Below, piece after piece: positions 46,101 through 57,240 of a stretch of 64,000 bases of DNA. The stretch comes from Stichopus chloronotus (Eukaryota > Echinodermata > Holothuroidea > Aspidochirotida > Stichopodidae): contig CM037843.1 of NCBI GenBank assembly GCA_021234535.1, forward strand, positions 25,823,911 through 25,887,910, given 5' to 3'. The position numbers and the translations under genes were made by a program. The stretch's first letter is position 1. The number at the start of each line of letters is the position of its first letter. The notes beneath the pieces are model-generated. The model was not told the DNA's origin. It was given only the letters and a program-made list of their open reading frames with translations, and ran no database searches.

Positions 46101-49100
46101 GATTACATCCTACTAGAGGTGATTGTATACTATTAGAGGTGGTTGCACTCTATTAGAGGTGGTTGTGTCCTGTTAGAAGTGGTTGCATCCTCTTAGAAGT
46201 GGTTGTATCCTCTTAGAGTTGGTAATATCCTTCTAGAGGTGGTTGTATTCTATTAAATGTGGTGTTATCCTGTTAGAAGTGGTTATATCCTATTAGAAGT
46301 GGTTGTAACCTCTTAGAAGTGGTTGTATCCTCTTAGAGATGGTTATATCCTTCTAGAGGTGATTGCATCATACTAGAGGTGGTTGTATCCTATTAGAGGT
46401 GGATGCAACCTACTAGAGGTTGTCTCCATTGACAGTATCAACTACAAGTTACACCGAGTGGCAGGTCACAGGGCCATATGAAAGGTGCACTCACAGGTCA
46501 TATTAACGCCAAACAAGGACCACCTCGACAGGGTACGTAAGACGTCCAGCTTCGCTGACAAAAGCCTTATATCATCTGAATCTTCACCAAACAAACTCAA
46601 ATCAGAAATATGGACTTCTGTGAAAAAATGTGGTGACTTTTGTGCCAACTGCTGAAGGTTGCTGAGAGCAACCAGTTTGATTGAATCTGAAGACTGGTTA
46701 GTTAACTGCTGGAGTAGCAGAGTGATCTGGAAGAGAAACAATGTTATTAAGGTACAAAATGGCATACACTTTATGCAAATGTAAATGTCAAAACAAGGGA
46801 AATGTTTGTTAGAAAAAGTCATACATAGCATGAATCAACGATGTTTCTTTCAAGGTTAAGGGAGACATACTTGTTGACCATACACAGGGAGCCATCCACA
46901 CCTGACAGTACCAATGGGTCGTGTACTTAAGTCTACACACATTTTCTTGAAATCACTGCTGGTCTATTTCATGCAGTAGTGTAAGCATGACAAAATGCAC
47001 ATCAACAAAGCAGAAACCAAGAAAACCTGGATTGGCAAATGTGTCACAAAAATAACAATGTGATTGATGTGCACATGTTCACATAAACACACACATGCAA
47101 AAACACAAACAACCTTTTCATATTTGTCAAGAAAGGGAAGCTGTAAATGAGTTTAAAGGGAAATAAGGCATTTGTATTACAGAAAACAACCACATTTTTA
47201 AAACCAATGTTTGTGGGCATAGAATGATACATTATTCAAAATAAGGAAGGACAGTAGCCTTCTCTTTGAGAAATAAGCTTCTCACAGACAGAAATTTAGT
47301 TATTTTTTGCTCAACAATTATTTGTTCACCCAAACTTTTCAAATTGAAATGATGCATCTTCTGTTACTCATCACATAAATAATGTTTTGAGGCGATGAAG
47401 CTTTTACGGATGTTAATTGATGAGACTGAATGGTTTAATAGTGATTAAAACTATTTTTTTTATATTCCATGTTGGTATATTCTAAATGCCCTTTTTCCCT
47501 TTAAGCAATAAATGAACACAAATAATAATGCACAAAACTCAAATTCTTGGATTGTGAGAAGTTACAATATCACCTGTTCAGGAATTAAGATGTGAGAGGC
47601 AAGGGCCAACTTTGTGAGAGTTTTCAGCAAAACATCCAAAAATTCATCTACTGGGTAGAGGTCCAGCAGTTCTCTGCACACCCTGTTGACCATCATTGCT
47701 GACTGGGCATCGTGGTGCATGTGTGCAAATGTTGGTATCAGCTTCAACTTTATCTCAGTTGGTGTTGACAGCCCTAGAAAGAAAATTTCACACCTTCAGT
47801 GACATAAACCTTCTGGCACTTGAAGCAGCACTAAAAAAAAAAAAAACTGCCTCAGCTTTCAATGACTCAATGCATACAAAATAAATTTCTTGCTGATGTT
47901 TATTAATTAAAGTGTACTTGTATTTCAGAGAATCTGCTACTACTTTTAAATTTGACATTTTGATTGTGAGTTGTAAAGAGAGGCAAGATTTTTGAAGGCA
48001 TTTTATGTGATATCTTCACTGTTCAGTGGCAGGAGAGGGTGCATCCTTCCAGGGGTGAGAGGGGCAAAACTTAATTGGAGCCCTTCAGAACTTGCATGAT
48101 GGCTAAAATTGTGGAAAGACTACGGCGGAGCACCTCCATTAGTCAGCGCAGAGTGTACCAGAACAAAATTTGGATACAAATACGCCCTAGATTGCCGGTA
48201 ATCACCTTCAGAAACTCAGTAGGTGTCTTTCACTCTTGCAGTGCACCCCCGTCCCTGGAAGAAATTTTTTTATTGTGGGGATGTGACCCCCTGGCCTTCC
48301 CAGCCACACAGCCGCTTTTTCTGCTGCTTTAGCCTCCAGCAGTTATTCTACTTGCTTGAAAGAGAGGTCTCTGCAACATGCATTACTGTATCACATGTTA
48401 GGTACTAAATAAATCTCAAAGATAATTTTAAGCAAAAAAATGTTACCACCATAAACATTGAACACAGTCAACCCTCCACAAACTTTGATCTAAATAATAA
48501 TTACAGCCACCAAAGAGAAGTTCCCTGTCTTGCAAGTAGTGTCCTGCTGACATTGATCACAAGTTACAAAAAATATTGGTGGGCTTCCTCCATACATTAA
48601 TAGATATCAAACTGGTGTTGTGGACACTGTATAGCTGTCAGTATTCCCTTTATATACTTAAGATATCGTGTTAGGAGTGTTGTCATATTTTTGTGGTTTT
48701 TCTAAAGAATGTACTCCAGTATTCCCTTTATATACTTAAGATATCGTGTTAGGAGTGTTGTCATATTTTTGTGGTTTTTCTAAAGAATGTACTCCATTCA
48801 ACCCACCATCAATCCTATCAAAACATTCCTCTGGCACCTTATCTCAAATTACATGTGTACTTCATTATTTGGTGGTGTGATGAACTGTTTCATAATAATT
48901 TGACAGCTATGCCAACAACTGACAACCAACTGGAAGAGTGTACCTTGGATCAACTCCGCCAACTTATTACAGATGCCATTAGCAAAAGCCTTTGACTCTT
49001 CTGCAAATGAGGAGGCGGCATAGATGGCGGCTTCCATCTCGACCTTATCGTGAGAGTCGAGTCCGTTGTGAATGCTGTGGTGCACACTCTTCCTCTCTGA

Positions 49101-52100
49101 TATGATGGATGCGATGCTCCCTAAGACTCTGTGTATATAAGAGGTAATTAAAGTAAATTTCAAGGACAATCAAAGGAATATGCCCCAAAGCACACACACA
49201 CACAAATCACACACGTAACCAATCATAGATCAACTTCGATCATTTGAGTTTTCAAGATCCAATGAAAATTTGAATGCAATTCTGTAGATGACACCTTGAC
49301 AAAGATGCTTGTAGCAGCATGACTCTGAATCATCTCATGGATACATCCTAACATTCACATTTCAATCTGGTTGCCATGTGTGCTCCCCCTTTAATCAGTA
49401 TTGGAGGACGAAACCTTGGCCTGGGGTTAGAGGTGGCAATTAAGGGTCCTATGGGAGGGAATCTGAATTATGTTCCTCCATATGGCAAGAAGTCCTATCT
49501 TAGTTAATGGACAGTACCCATGGCAATATGTGCATATATTTCCGTTACTCTATTACTTACAGTATGTCAATGTCTGGAAAAATTGCTAAAGAAAACAGCT
49601 GCTGACCATTTCAAAGGGCTTAGGAGTGAAGTTATTTAGGGTGTTGGCCTGCAGGGGACTGGACCTTACCAATGAAACTTGTTGGGATCAGTCAAAAACA
49701 TAGAACTTTTACTATTGGATTAAGAATTGGGATTAAACAGTTGCAAACCAGTTACCCTGGTTATGCTTTCCTTGGCAAGTACTGATCAATATGACGACAC
49801 TGATAGAGACTCTGGTTGTTAACTCATATTTGGGTGTCAAATACTGTAATTGTCAAAAGCGTTTTTACACTGAACTTCTTGAATATCCTTATGTAGCAGA
49901 GGCTACAATACCTTAATGTCAAAGCCCTAGCAACAGGGTCGTTGCTATGAATCACAAAGAATATTCTCCTGACAAACTCATCGATGTTTAGGATTTTATC
50001 CAAGTGTTTGTTACTCTGCTGAGTTACCCGCAGAATACACATTCTGAGAAAGTTGGAGCTGAGAAATAGACAAGGAGAGAAATAAACAAAAGATAGCTAA
50101 TTGTTGACAAAGAGGGTATATTTTTTATGAATGTTTATTCCAGAGATGAGAGATACAGATCATTATTATATCATGTCACTGGTCACTGCTGAGATAAAAA
50201 TCAAAATACGATCAAATAATAAAGAAATGATGGGGAGTTAAAAATTTGGATTTATATACAGTGCTTTGCAGTATTACAGTAAATTCCAACAAGTCATGGA
50301 CATGCATCCTGTAGAGAATGAATGGAATTCTGACTTGGGATCTCAGAGGAAAACGATGAAAACATTCTCTACAGTTGACAGAAAATGTTTTTGAACTTCA
50401 GTTTCCCCCACATTTGAAGAAAATCTTTGAAAAACTGTGTTTTCTGATAATTAACAGAGATTTGATACAACCATCTACTGTCAAGTCCAAATGCTACTCA
50501 TCGTCTTTACAAGATACATCTCTATGGTTTGTTCACAAGAACGGTAATAATAAGAAAAAGGCCTTGAGGGGCAGCTATTTTACAATGCTAAGCAGCCACA
50601 CAAGTGTGGAGGAAGCTTGTGGCTTATATATTACAACTTCGATGTCATGTCTAGTTACTATCGACTGTACAATTTGGAATCAAATTTTTTATTTTTTTTT
50701 ACAAGGTCAGTTCAGTTCAAATGGGAAGACCTTATATAACTCTCAGATGAAAAACCGATCTTACTGTGACCCGCTCAGGGATCAAACCCAGAATATCCCA
50801 GTTGCTATTGCTTCAAATGCTACCAGTGTTATCCAATTGGTTACAGCACCAGTGTTTGTTAAGAGAAGACAAGAGAGATAACTTCAGACAAGGATGTAAA
50901 GTCTTTCTCACAACTACCTACTCTCTGTTTAAACTGAAGCAAGACTTACCCATCTCTGAAAACATCTGCCAGTTTCAGGAATGCAGAGTTGATGAGGATT
51001 GGAAACGGATACTTTTCAAAAAGTCTTGGAAATCTGACAATTGCTTCACACTGTTCTCCAACTTTGTTTGACCTCAGCCCTATAATGTAAACAAATCATG
51101 CTTGATTCCCAAGATGACACTTAAGCAAGAACATATGATGTATACACAAACTGTGATGCTGTTGCGATACTGCGATATCGGCATACGATATCATTATGAG
51201 ACTTTGCTCCTGGTATCGTTTGTGAAGTGACCCAAATGATATCATATCTATACTTGTTGAAAAAAATGTTGCTTAGAACAGATTTTGATCACATATACAT
51301 ACGGAAACAAGAAACCAAACCTTAAGGTTGTATTAGACCTTAATGAATTACAGTAGTGTAAAATTACATTTACGTAAAGTGACTTAAGGTTAGATGTAGG
51401 CTGTGCAATGTAACTTCTGTACAAAATGAAAATTGTGTACATGAAAATTTCATATCGCAATCGACACTAACAAATGGACAGCTGATAGAAGGGTGGTCAA
51501 AACTATCCTTTGTAAAGAAGTGTTGGAATGTGATCTGCAAGAAGGTCAGCATATCCACAACACAATTAGTCTTCTGTCTTCAGTGACAAATTTACTTTTC
51601 AAGCATTAGTAGAGCCAGGGTTCTGGTTCTTGCCATACTGGACGATAGCCAATTTTACCGAGCACAGACACTTGCCTACACACGTATCACGAACAAATCA
51701 CCAGAATGCTTGCTAGATTACTCAATATGAAAAATCCACATGCTAGTTATGAGATTCCCCATTGTTACCTTTCTTTGGATATACAGTGTTTACACGACAC
51801 ATTTTGAACTCTGATGACCTCAAACAACCTTTGACCTCCACCACAAACTATAGGGATCGTCTACTCAGTTAGGTCAACCCACACAAAACTGAAGAATGAG
51901 ACTTGAAGATTAACCCTCTGGAGGTATTGTGTTTATAATGCTTTCACATGTTGACCTCTGGTGACCTCAAATGACCATTGATCACAACCAAATCAATAGA
52001 GATCATCTACTCAGTATTGCCAGCTCATGCACCAACTTTTTGTGTTGCATATATTTTTACGTAGATTTAGGTGTGATCTCTCTCTCTCTTGAATAAACTG

Positions 52101-55100
52101 AAAATCCGAAAGCCTGTGTGTATTTTGTATCCATATTTTTGGCTTTTCATTGGCATCCACCGTCATGACAACTGCTACATCTGTAAAAGGTTAGGGCCCA
52201 GACATCGCCTGATATTCGACGGTGATGAAAGAAAGTATGAATAGTGGGAAATAAAGTTCTTGGGGTACATAAGGCTTCAAAAATTACACAATGTAATTGT
52301 CTAGCCAGATCGTGAAACAGGTCAGGTAGACAGTACGAAGGATGCCGAAGCTTTCGCAGAACTAATCCAATACTTGGATGATAGGAGTCTATCACTAGTT
52401 ATGTGTGATGCCAAAGACAATGGCAGGGAGGCGCTGAAAATTTTGAGAGCGCACTATTCATCCAAGGGGAAGCCTAAGATTATTGCATTCTATACAGAGT
52501 TGACCTCCTTGAAGAAATCTAGTCAAGAAAGCATTACAGATTACATAATTTGAGCAGAAACTGCAGCTGTGTCATTAAAGATGTCAGGTGAGACAATAAG
52601 TGACAGCTTGTTGATAGCTACGATCCTGAAAGCTCTCTCTCCAAAATTTAAGCCATTCTCAACAGTAATAACACAGAACACTGTTTAATATGGCAAGATG
52701 TTTATTATTGCAGGCAGATTTACCTGATTAAGGTGGACCTATGCTGTAACGGCTGCCACCTACATTGGTAACAGGTGTTATAATCCTAGTATGCCCTATT
52801 TGAGGTATTCACTTGCCAAAAGCCGATCACATGCAGGGATGAAATTTAGCGGTCGTCCGGTCGTCCGAGACGACCAAAATTTCTGTAGGACGACCAAAGT
52901 TACTACCTCAGGTTGTCCTTTGGACGACCAAATGTTACCCCTGGTCATTTATATTGTGACACAATGCGTACAACTCAACACTGAGATGCATCTCATATAT
53001 TTAACATGCATGAACTCCATTCCAAAACATCTGTTTTCTTTCACAAAAACCGCCAAAACAACCCGAAATCCACGGTACGTAAAACGCCAAACAAACAGCC
53101 TCAGTGTAGGCTGATGTTTCAACTGATTTTACTGTACCAGACATGCACATACTGTACACAGCAAGTACCAGATACATGACTAGCAGTCAAAGAATTCGGC
53201 CATATGTGCCAGGTGCAAGGAGAGCTGGTACATTATATTCATGGAGTTTTTAAACCCCCATAATGTGGGCTAGTCCAAGTAGTACGTAATTCATCCAATC
53301 ACAGAGCAGAATTTTCCTGCTGGCCTACAGTGTATTTGAGATTAACAAAATGGATTGTTCCAACATAGGGGTGAAAAATATTTTAGAACTGTTTGATTCC
53401 CTGGGTTATGTTCTCACGCAGGCGCGAAACAAAAAAAAATCCTTGGAAAGCAGAGGAATGAGTTGACAGTTGAAGCAAATTCAGATAAGCCACTCAGATG
53501 GTGTGTTTTCAATGGACACTTCATGCGTACTGTCAGATTTTGATTCAAAAGGAATGAATTTTCTAAATAGTGATAGTACCGTTCAAGATTAGTAATGTAT
53601 CATATTTTGATTTGAAAGAAACATTATATTATACAGAGATTTTCTTCTATATGATATATACTTTACAGCATCAGTGATTCTAGATAATGACATTTTTTTT
53701 ATTATTGAAGTGAAAAGGTGGAATTCTACCAGCCTCCTTCTGGAAATTCCCCCCCCCCCCCTTCCCTTTGGAGAAACCCTGAGCATTACTTTTAAGTTAC
53801 AAGTCAGTAGTATAATTTAGCTGTGGAAAGTTTCAACCTGTATAGGAAAGCCAAATAAAAACATGGTCTTGACTGTGCAAAATACACATTTGGACATTTC
53901 TTGTTTTTATATGTCCATTGTGGAGGACGACCAAATTTTTGGGAGGACAACCAAATTTTTGCAGCTGGTTGTCCTTCGGACAACCATTTTCAGTTGCTTA
54001 AGGATCATCCCTGACATGCACATGGTATACTTTTGGTACTCTTTGTTATGCATATGTACAAAACAAAAAGCAATTAGAACTTAGAAATGAAGAGGGAATT
54101 TTTGTGGGATATGGCAAAGGAAGCCCTGCTTATATTGTTTATTTTCCTCTAAGTCAAGAAGTAAAGAGGTTGAGATGTGTTAAGTTCACTGGTCAGATGG
54201 ACAATGTAAATGATAATGCAAATGTTAGGTCAAGTACAGAACCACATTCATTTGAAGATGTTGTTGATAGTGGAAGGTCCAAATTAGTATCTGGACAAGA
54301 ACCTCAGGTAGACGATGAAAATGATGAGCATGTTACAGAAAATTATGAAAGCCTTGATAGTGATAATAGCAGGTATCCCAGTAGGAAAAGAAGCAAACCA
54401 AAATATCTGAATGATTATGTTCTGGAAGATAACATGGATGATAGCGCTAAGTATACCATAGATTACTGCTATAGGTTGGTAGATGTCCCAAAGACATATC
54501 AGGATGCTGTTAATTTGGCTAATTCAGGAAATTGGCAAAGGGCAATGGAGGATGAAATGGATGCTCTTGAGGAGAAACAGACCTTCAAATAATGCCCCTC
54601 CCCCTACCAGAGGGGAGAAAAGCAGTGGGGGATTCACTGGGTTTATTCTGTAAAATTAGGTCCTGATAATGATATATAATGTATAAGGCTCGCTATTTTG
54701 CAGAAGGATATTCTCAATTACCTGAAATTGATTACATTGAGACCTTCCCTCCCCCCCACAGCATGTATTTCATCGATTCGAACACTTATGCAATTAGTTG
54801 TTCAATACAATTTACATGTAAATCAACTAGGTGTCAACACAGCATTTTTAAATGCACCAATGGATTCTGTGCTTTATGTAGAACAACCTGAAGGTTTTGA
54901 GATTAAATGTAAAGAGGATGAGAAACTTGTTTGCAAGCTGAGGAAATCTTTGTATGGTTTGAAGCAAAGTGGTAGAAATTGAAATAGTATGCTGCATTCA
55001 TTTTCAACTGAACTAGGTTCCTCTCAATCACTGGCAGATCCTTGTGTGTACAGTATGCTAGACACTCCAGTGATGAAATAACAATAACTAACGTATCATT

Positions 55101-57240
55101 TGGGTTGACGATATAATTATTGCAACAAATTGTAGTAACACTCTCATGCGTGTAAAGAAATGTTTGAGTTAAAGATTTGGAATAAAAGACCTGGGAGGAG
55201 TTTCAGGGTACCTTGGTATGTACAATTTATTTGTGAGGGTGACAAAATCAAAATGAATCAAGGTACCTAGAAAAGTTACTAGTAAAATTCAAAATGCAAG
55301 AATGCAAAACAAAATTCACTCCATGTGAGATTAATGTGAACAAAATACCTGAAAATGAGACAAAATTGACTGATGTCAGAGTCTACAGAGAGGTAGTAGG
55401 CAGATTTATGCTATGACTGCAACAAGATCTGATTTGTGATACATTGTTCCAAAGCTCTCACATCAAATGGCAAAGCCCACTTTGCCATGGCAAAACATGT
55501 CTAATACGCTACATAAAAGGTACTCTGGATCAGAGTTTAGTCTTCAAAAGGTCAGATGATCCCTTAAAATCGACCTCTTTTTGTGATGCAGATTGGGGAA
55601 ATTCGGAAGATCATTCAAGTATTACCTGTTATGTTTTCCAACTAGTTTTTGATGGTCCTGTTATATCTTGGAAGAGTAGAAAACAACAGACAGTTGTGTT
55701 GTCTATGTGTGAGGCAGAATGCATGTCTATGGCAGTTGCAACACAGGAAGCCAAATTTTTAATTCAATTGTTAGAGAGTATGGTGAGCAAAAAACTGTTT
55801 AACAAAGCTACATTGTTTTGTGACAATCAAGGTGCTATTTCTCTTGCCAGAAACCCTGTTCAGCACCAAAGGTCAAAGCATATAGACTCCAAATACCCCT
55901 TGACTAGATCTGAAGTCCACAACAGTATTATGAAAATAGTATATACTCCAACAGAGCAAAATGTAGCTGGTATTTTGACCAAAACTCCAAACGTTTGTTG
56001 GTCATCTAATAGGTTGTTTTTAGGTAGGACTGAGTGTTTAAAGTGGTAAGTTTTTATTCAAAGACAGTGCATCAAAGGTATTGTAGCTAATATTTTGTAC
56101 AGCATGTTAATCTCCTTTTAGAGAGCAGTTGATAACATGTTACCATGTGTGATTAGAGAGATGACTTTTCTTTTGTTGTATCCTGTAAAACCACATAGCT
56201 TATTTTATCTTTTCTGAGATGCAAGGGACATTGTGAAACTTCATATTCTTTTTATTCACACAGGTCTGTAGTGTTTATTACTGGCTGATTACTGCAGGAA
56301 ATACTTATTTCCTGTGATATGTGACCACAATAAGTTTAGGTGGGTGGGGTGTAAAAGTTAACTTCTTTGTGAACACCCTCCATGCCTTTATTCAACGATG
56401 TTTTGTATAAAGATATGATCTCTCTCTCTCAAATAAATTGAAAATTCAAAAGCGGGTGTGTATTTTGTATCCATATATTTGGTCTTTTATTGGCATTCAC
56501 CTTCATGACTACTGCTACATCCGTAACAGTTCGCCTTCTGAACATATTGTGTTTACAATGTTTTTACACTTTGACCTTTGATGGCCTCAAATGACCTTTG
56601 AGCGAAACCAAAAACAATAGTGATCATCTATTCAGTATCATCAACCTACACACCAAGTCAGTTTACCCTTCTTCAGGTATTGCATTTACAAGCAAAGCAT
56701 CACAAAAAGACATGCACACACACAACATCACCATCACATCACCACCATCTGATTACTTCAGCCTTTGGCAAGGAATCAGAAAGAAAGAAGAAACCTATAC
56801 CCAAACCACGAAGATGATAATGAAATTCTATAGATAGGCCCTAATTCTCAATAACAGTGCATTTTGAGAACAACTCTCTATTTCGACAAACAATGTTCAA
56901 AAGTGCATTATCTTTCCTGTACTTCGTAACAGCGTAACCACTTAAATGAAAACCGGCATGTCTGGGACAAGATCAGCACAATAACAACCTAGGCTAGTGT
57001 CATAGAAATAAATTTCTGTCGCTTTCGCTCAACTACTTACATACAACTGGAACATTTCGCGTAACATGTCCACGTACAAAGCAACATACATGTGACGAGA
57101 GCTGAACAAACATTATCAAAATGTATATCAAAATAGCAACCTTTGTCTAGTTCCAACAAAGCTGAATTAGCATCTTGTTCTTGATCACCATAACCAGAAT
57201 CGAAGCCCAAGGACGAGCTTTTGCCAAATCCTGAAAACAT
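36137..57240 (-). CDS. INTS7: Integrator complex subunit 7, 20 coding exons
   Basis: INTS7 is a helical-repeat subunit of the nuclear Integrator complex (snRNA 3' processing, promoter-proximal termination, DNA-damage signalling). Exons: 57141-57240, 50950-51079, 49912-50058, 48944-49128, 47574-47773, 46495-46726, 45644-45834, 44971-45067, 44226-44371, 43738-43875, 42760-42807, 41329-41490, 40501-40695, 40086-40189, 39299-39367, 38666-38825, 37773-37871, 37503-37611, 37016-37095, 36137-36412. Every junction is in phase; the total is 955 residues (human about 962). Diagnostic blocks include QDANSALLELDKG, RFPRLFEKYPFPILINSAF, RIFFVIHSNDPVARALTLR, ENYYFWLNALHEF, YRVSFDADPKTL, LALSPSPRT and PHNDYFSQQVLLS. 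One intron is GC-AG. An in-frame ATG 45 bases upstream (57285) is a possible alternative start. Confidence 0.95.
40501..45834 (-). CDS. INTS7: INTS7 exons 7-13: central region
   Basis: Residues about 332-657. Exon 10 ends FKMARQATRL and exon 11 (only 48 nt) encodes GCHLTASEFFRLLSTE; together they align with the human ARQASRMGCHDFSRELYQSL. Exon 13 includes TCPPPAIAPAMAAANCQELL, matching the human PPPAIATTIA region. Exon 7's start depends on a split codon completed from exon 6 (46495). Confidence 0.92.
41790..42035 (+). repeat. Dispersed repeat, copy 2
   Basis: Partner of 10375-10620, sharing tttgtatctat, tggagtgttgca, tgtcggtatttcttttgtta and taagtgatattaata in the same order. It lies in an INTS7 intron. 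Adjacent sequence (cccttcttgagttatcatgtttacaaggtttc near 41670 and again near 42210) belongs to the DR1-carrying repeat family. Confidence 0.6.
42808..43737 (-). other. INTS7: GC-AG intron in INTS7 (between exons 10 and 11)
   Basis: Exon 10 ends AGACTG and is followed by GCAAGT rather than GT; exon 11 follows a CAG acceptor. Protein homology across the junction (ATRL|GCHL) and phase 0 on both sides fix this junction. The only nearby GT (AA|GTCACT, four bases on) would leave the wrong phase. GCAAGT is the usual strong context of the roughly 1% GC-AG introns. Confidence 0.85.
45410..45465. repeat. Possible truncated copy of the CAGGGGAAACCCTG MITE end
   Basis: aggggaaacactgct near 45448 matches the right end of the MITE at 28962-29191 with one change. 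No left end was found. Weak. Confidence 0.25.
45965..46425. repeat. 20-bp minisatellite in INTS7 intron
   Basis: About 23 consecutive units of consensus tattagaggtggttgtatcc with scattered substitutions and almost no length change. It fills most of the intron between exons 6 and 7 (45835-46494). Confidence 0.97.
46495..57240 (-). CDS. INTS7: INTS7 exons 1-6: N-terminal helical-repeat half
   Basis: Residues about 1-331. Exon 1 (57141-57240) starts MFSGFGKSSSLGFDSGYG, aligning with the short human N-terminus. Exon 4 carries the SIASIISERKSVHHSIHNGL block and SHDKVEMEAAIYAASSFAEE. Intron 1 (51080-57140) holds the decayed copia element and is the longest intron. Confidence 0.93.
48641..48796. 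repeat. Perfect 78-bp tandem duplication
   Basis: A 78-bp unit starting gtattccctttatatactta occurs twice in direct contact (48641-48718 and 48719-48796) with no difference seen. It lies in the INTS7 intron between exons 4 and 5. Confidence 0.95.
50740..50850 (-). repeat. Candidate tRNA-derived SINE
   Basis: On the minus strand TGTAACCAATTGG (A-box like, about 50834-50846) is followed about 55 nt later by GGGTTTGATCCC (B-box like, about 50779-50790). Such a pair is typical of a tRNA-derived pol III promoter. It overlaps an open plus-strand frame (50375-50881) that has no recognised domain. Located in INTS7 intron 1/2 flank. Confidence 0.45.
51780..52025. repeat. DR1-family repeat units, left of the copia insertion
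   Basis: Two units with gacctcaaacaacctttgacct (near 51817) and gacctcaaatgaccattgatc (near 51962), the same family as 22720-23560. The unit breaks off after caccaacttt and appears to resume at 56530, which shows where the retrotransposon landed. Confidence 0.65.
52210..52680 (+). pseudogene. copia gag fragment
   Basis: Broken reading frames include CDAKDNGREALKILRAHYS and TSLKKSSQESITDY, then SDSLLIATILKALSPKF. These match the copia Gag (UBN2-type) core. At least two in-frame stops are seen, and the zinc knuckle and protease are missing. Confidence 0.75.
52834..54013. mobile_element. hAT-like non-autonomous transposon nested in copia
   Basis: Starts CAGGGATGA and ends TCATCCCTG, splitting the integrase reading. 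Subterminal inverted motifs ggacgacc/ggtcgtcc occur several times at both ends (52850-52930 and 53930-53990). acatg lies directly outside both ends, but a full 8-bp duplication is not clear. It is 1180 bp long with no transposase. It post-dates the copia insertion. Confidence 0.75.
54020..54600 (+). pseudogene. copia integrase C-terminus and linker
   Basis: The frame contains FGTLCYAYVQNKKQLELR and then EGIFVGYGKGSPAYIVYFP, the conserved C-terminal block of copia integrases. It runs on through an acidic linker to the reverse transcriptase start TYQDAVNLANSGNWQRAMED. It is open from about 54104 to 54592 and then breaks. Confidence 0.8.
54600..55440 (+). pseudogene. copia reverse transcriptase, frameshifted
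   Basis: Readable blocks include AFLNAPMDSVLYVEQPEGFE and KLRKSLYGLKQSGRN, and a WVDDIII catalytic box at about 55101-55121, all family hallmarks. They sit in different frames with several stops, so no functional enzyme is encoded. Confidence 0.85.
55444..56049 (+). pseudogene. copia RNase H domain (longest remaining ORF, 201 codons)
   Basis: Contains SFCDADWGNSEDHSS, VISWKSRKQQTVVLSMCEAE and FCDNQGAISLARNP, the catalytic D, E and D motifs of copia RNase H. It ends with VYTPTEQNVAGILTK. It is the best-preserved part of the element. Confidence 0.9.
56530..56800. repeat. DR1-family repeat unit, right of the copia insertion
   Basis: Resumes with ttcgccttctgaacatattg and gacctcaaatgacctttgagc, then a CA-rich tract and ttggcaaggaatc. 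It completes the unit interrupted at about 52025 and has the same end structure as 5066-5185 and 23531-23615. Confidence 0.6.

Larger units (their letters stand above)
52040..56528 (+). mobile_element. Decayed Ty1/copia LTR retrotransposon
   Basis: A plus-strand element opposite to INTS7, in INTS7 intron 1. LTR-like ends share the segment from gatctctctctctc to ctgctacatc (about 52076-52183 and 56418-56520); the left LTR seems truncated. Between them, in copia order, are gag fragments (about 52210-52680), a scrap of integrase (about 52690-52830), the integrase C-terminus (about 54020-54190), reverse transcriptase (about 54470-55130) and RNase H (about 55444-56000). A polypurine tract (ggtgggtgggg) precedes the 3' LTR near 56346. 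Frameshifts, stops and a large deletion covering protease and most of integrase make it inactive, and a DNA transposon is nested at 52834-54013. Confidence 0.9.

Noticed and set aside
50375..50881. 168-codon plus-strand ORF
   Set aside because: No recognisable domain or family; it lies in INTS7 intron sequence and overlaps a likely SINE.
54104..56049. Long plus-strand ORFs as a possible host gene in INTS7 intron 1
   Set aside because: Motifs are copia integrase, reverse transcriptase and RNase H, so this is a dead retrotransposon.
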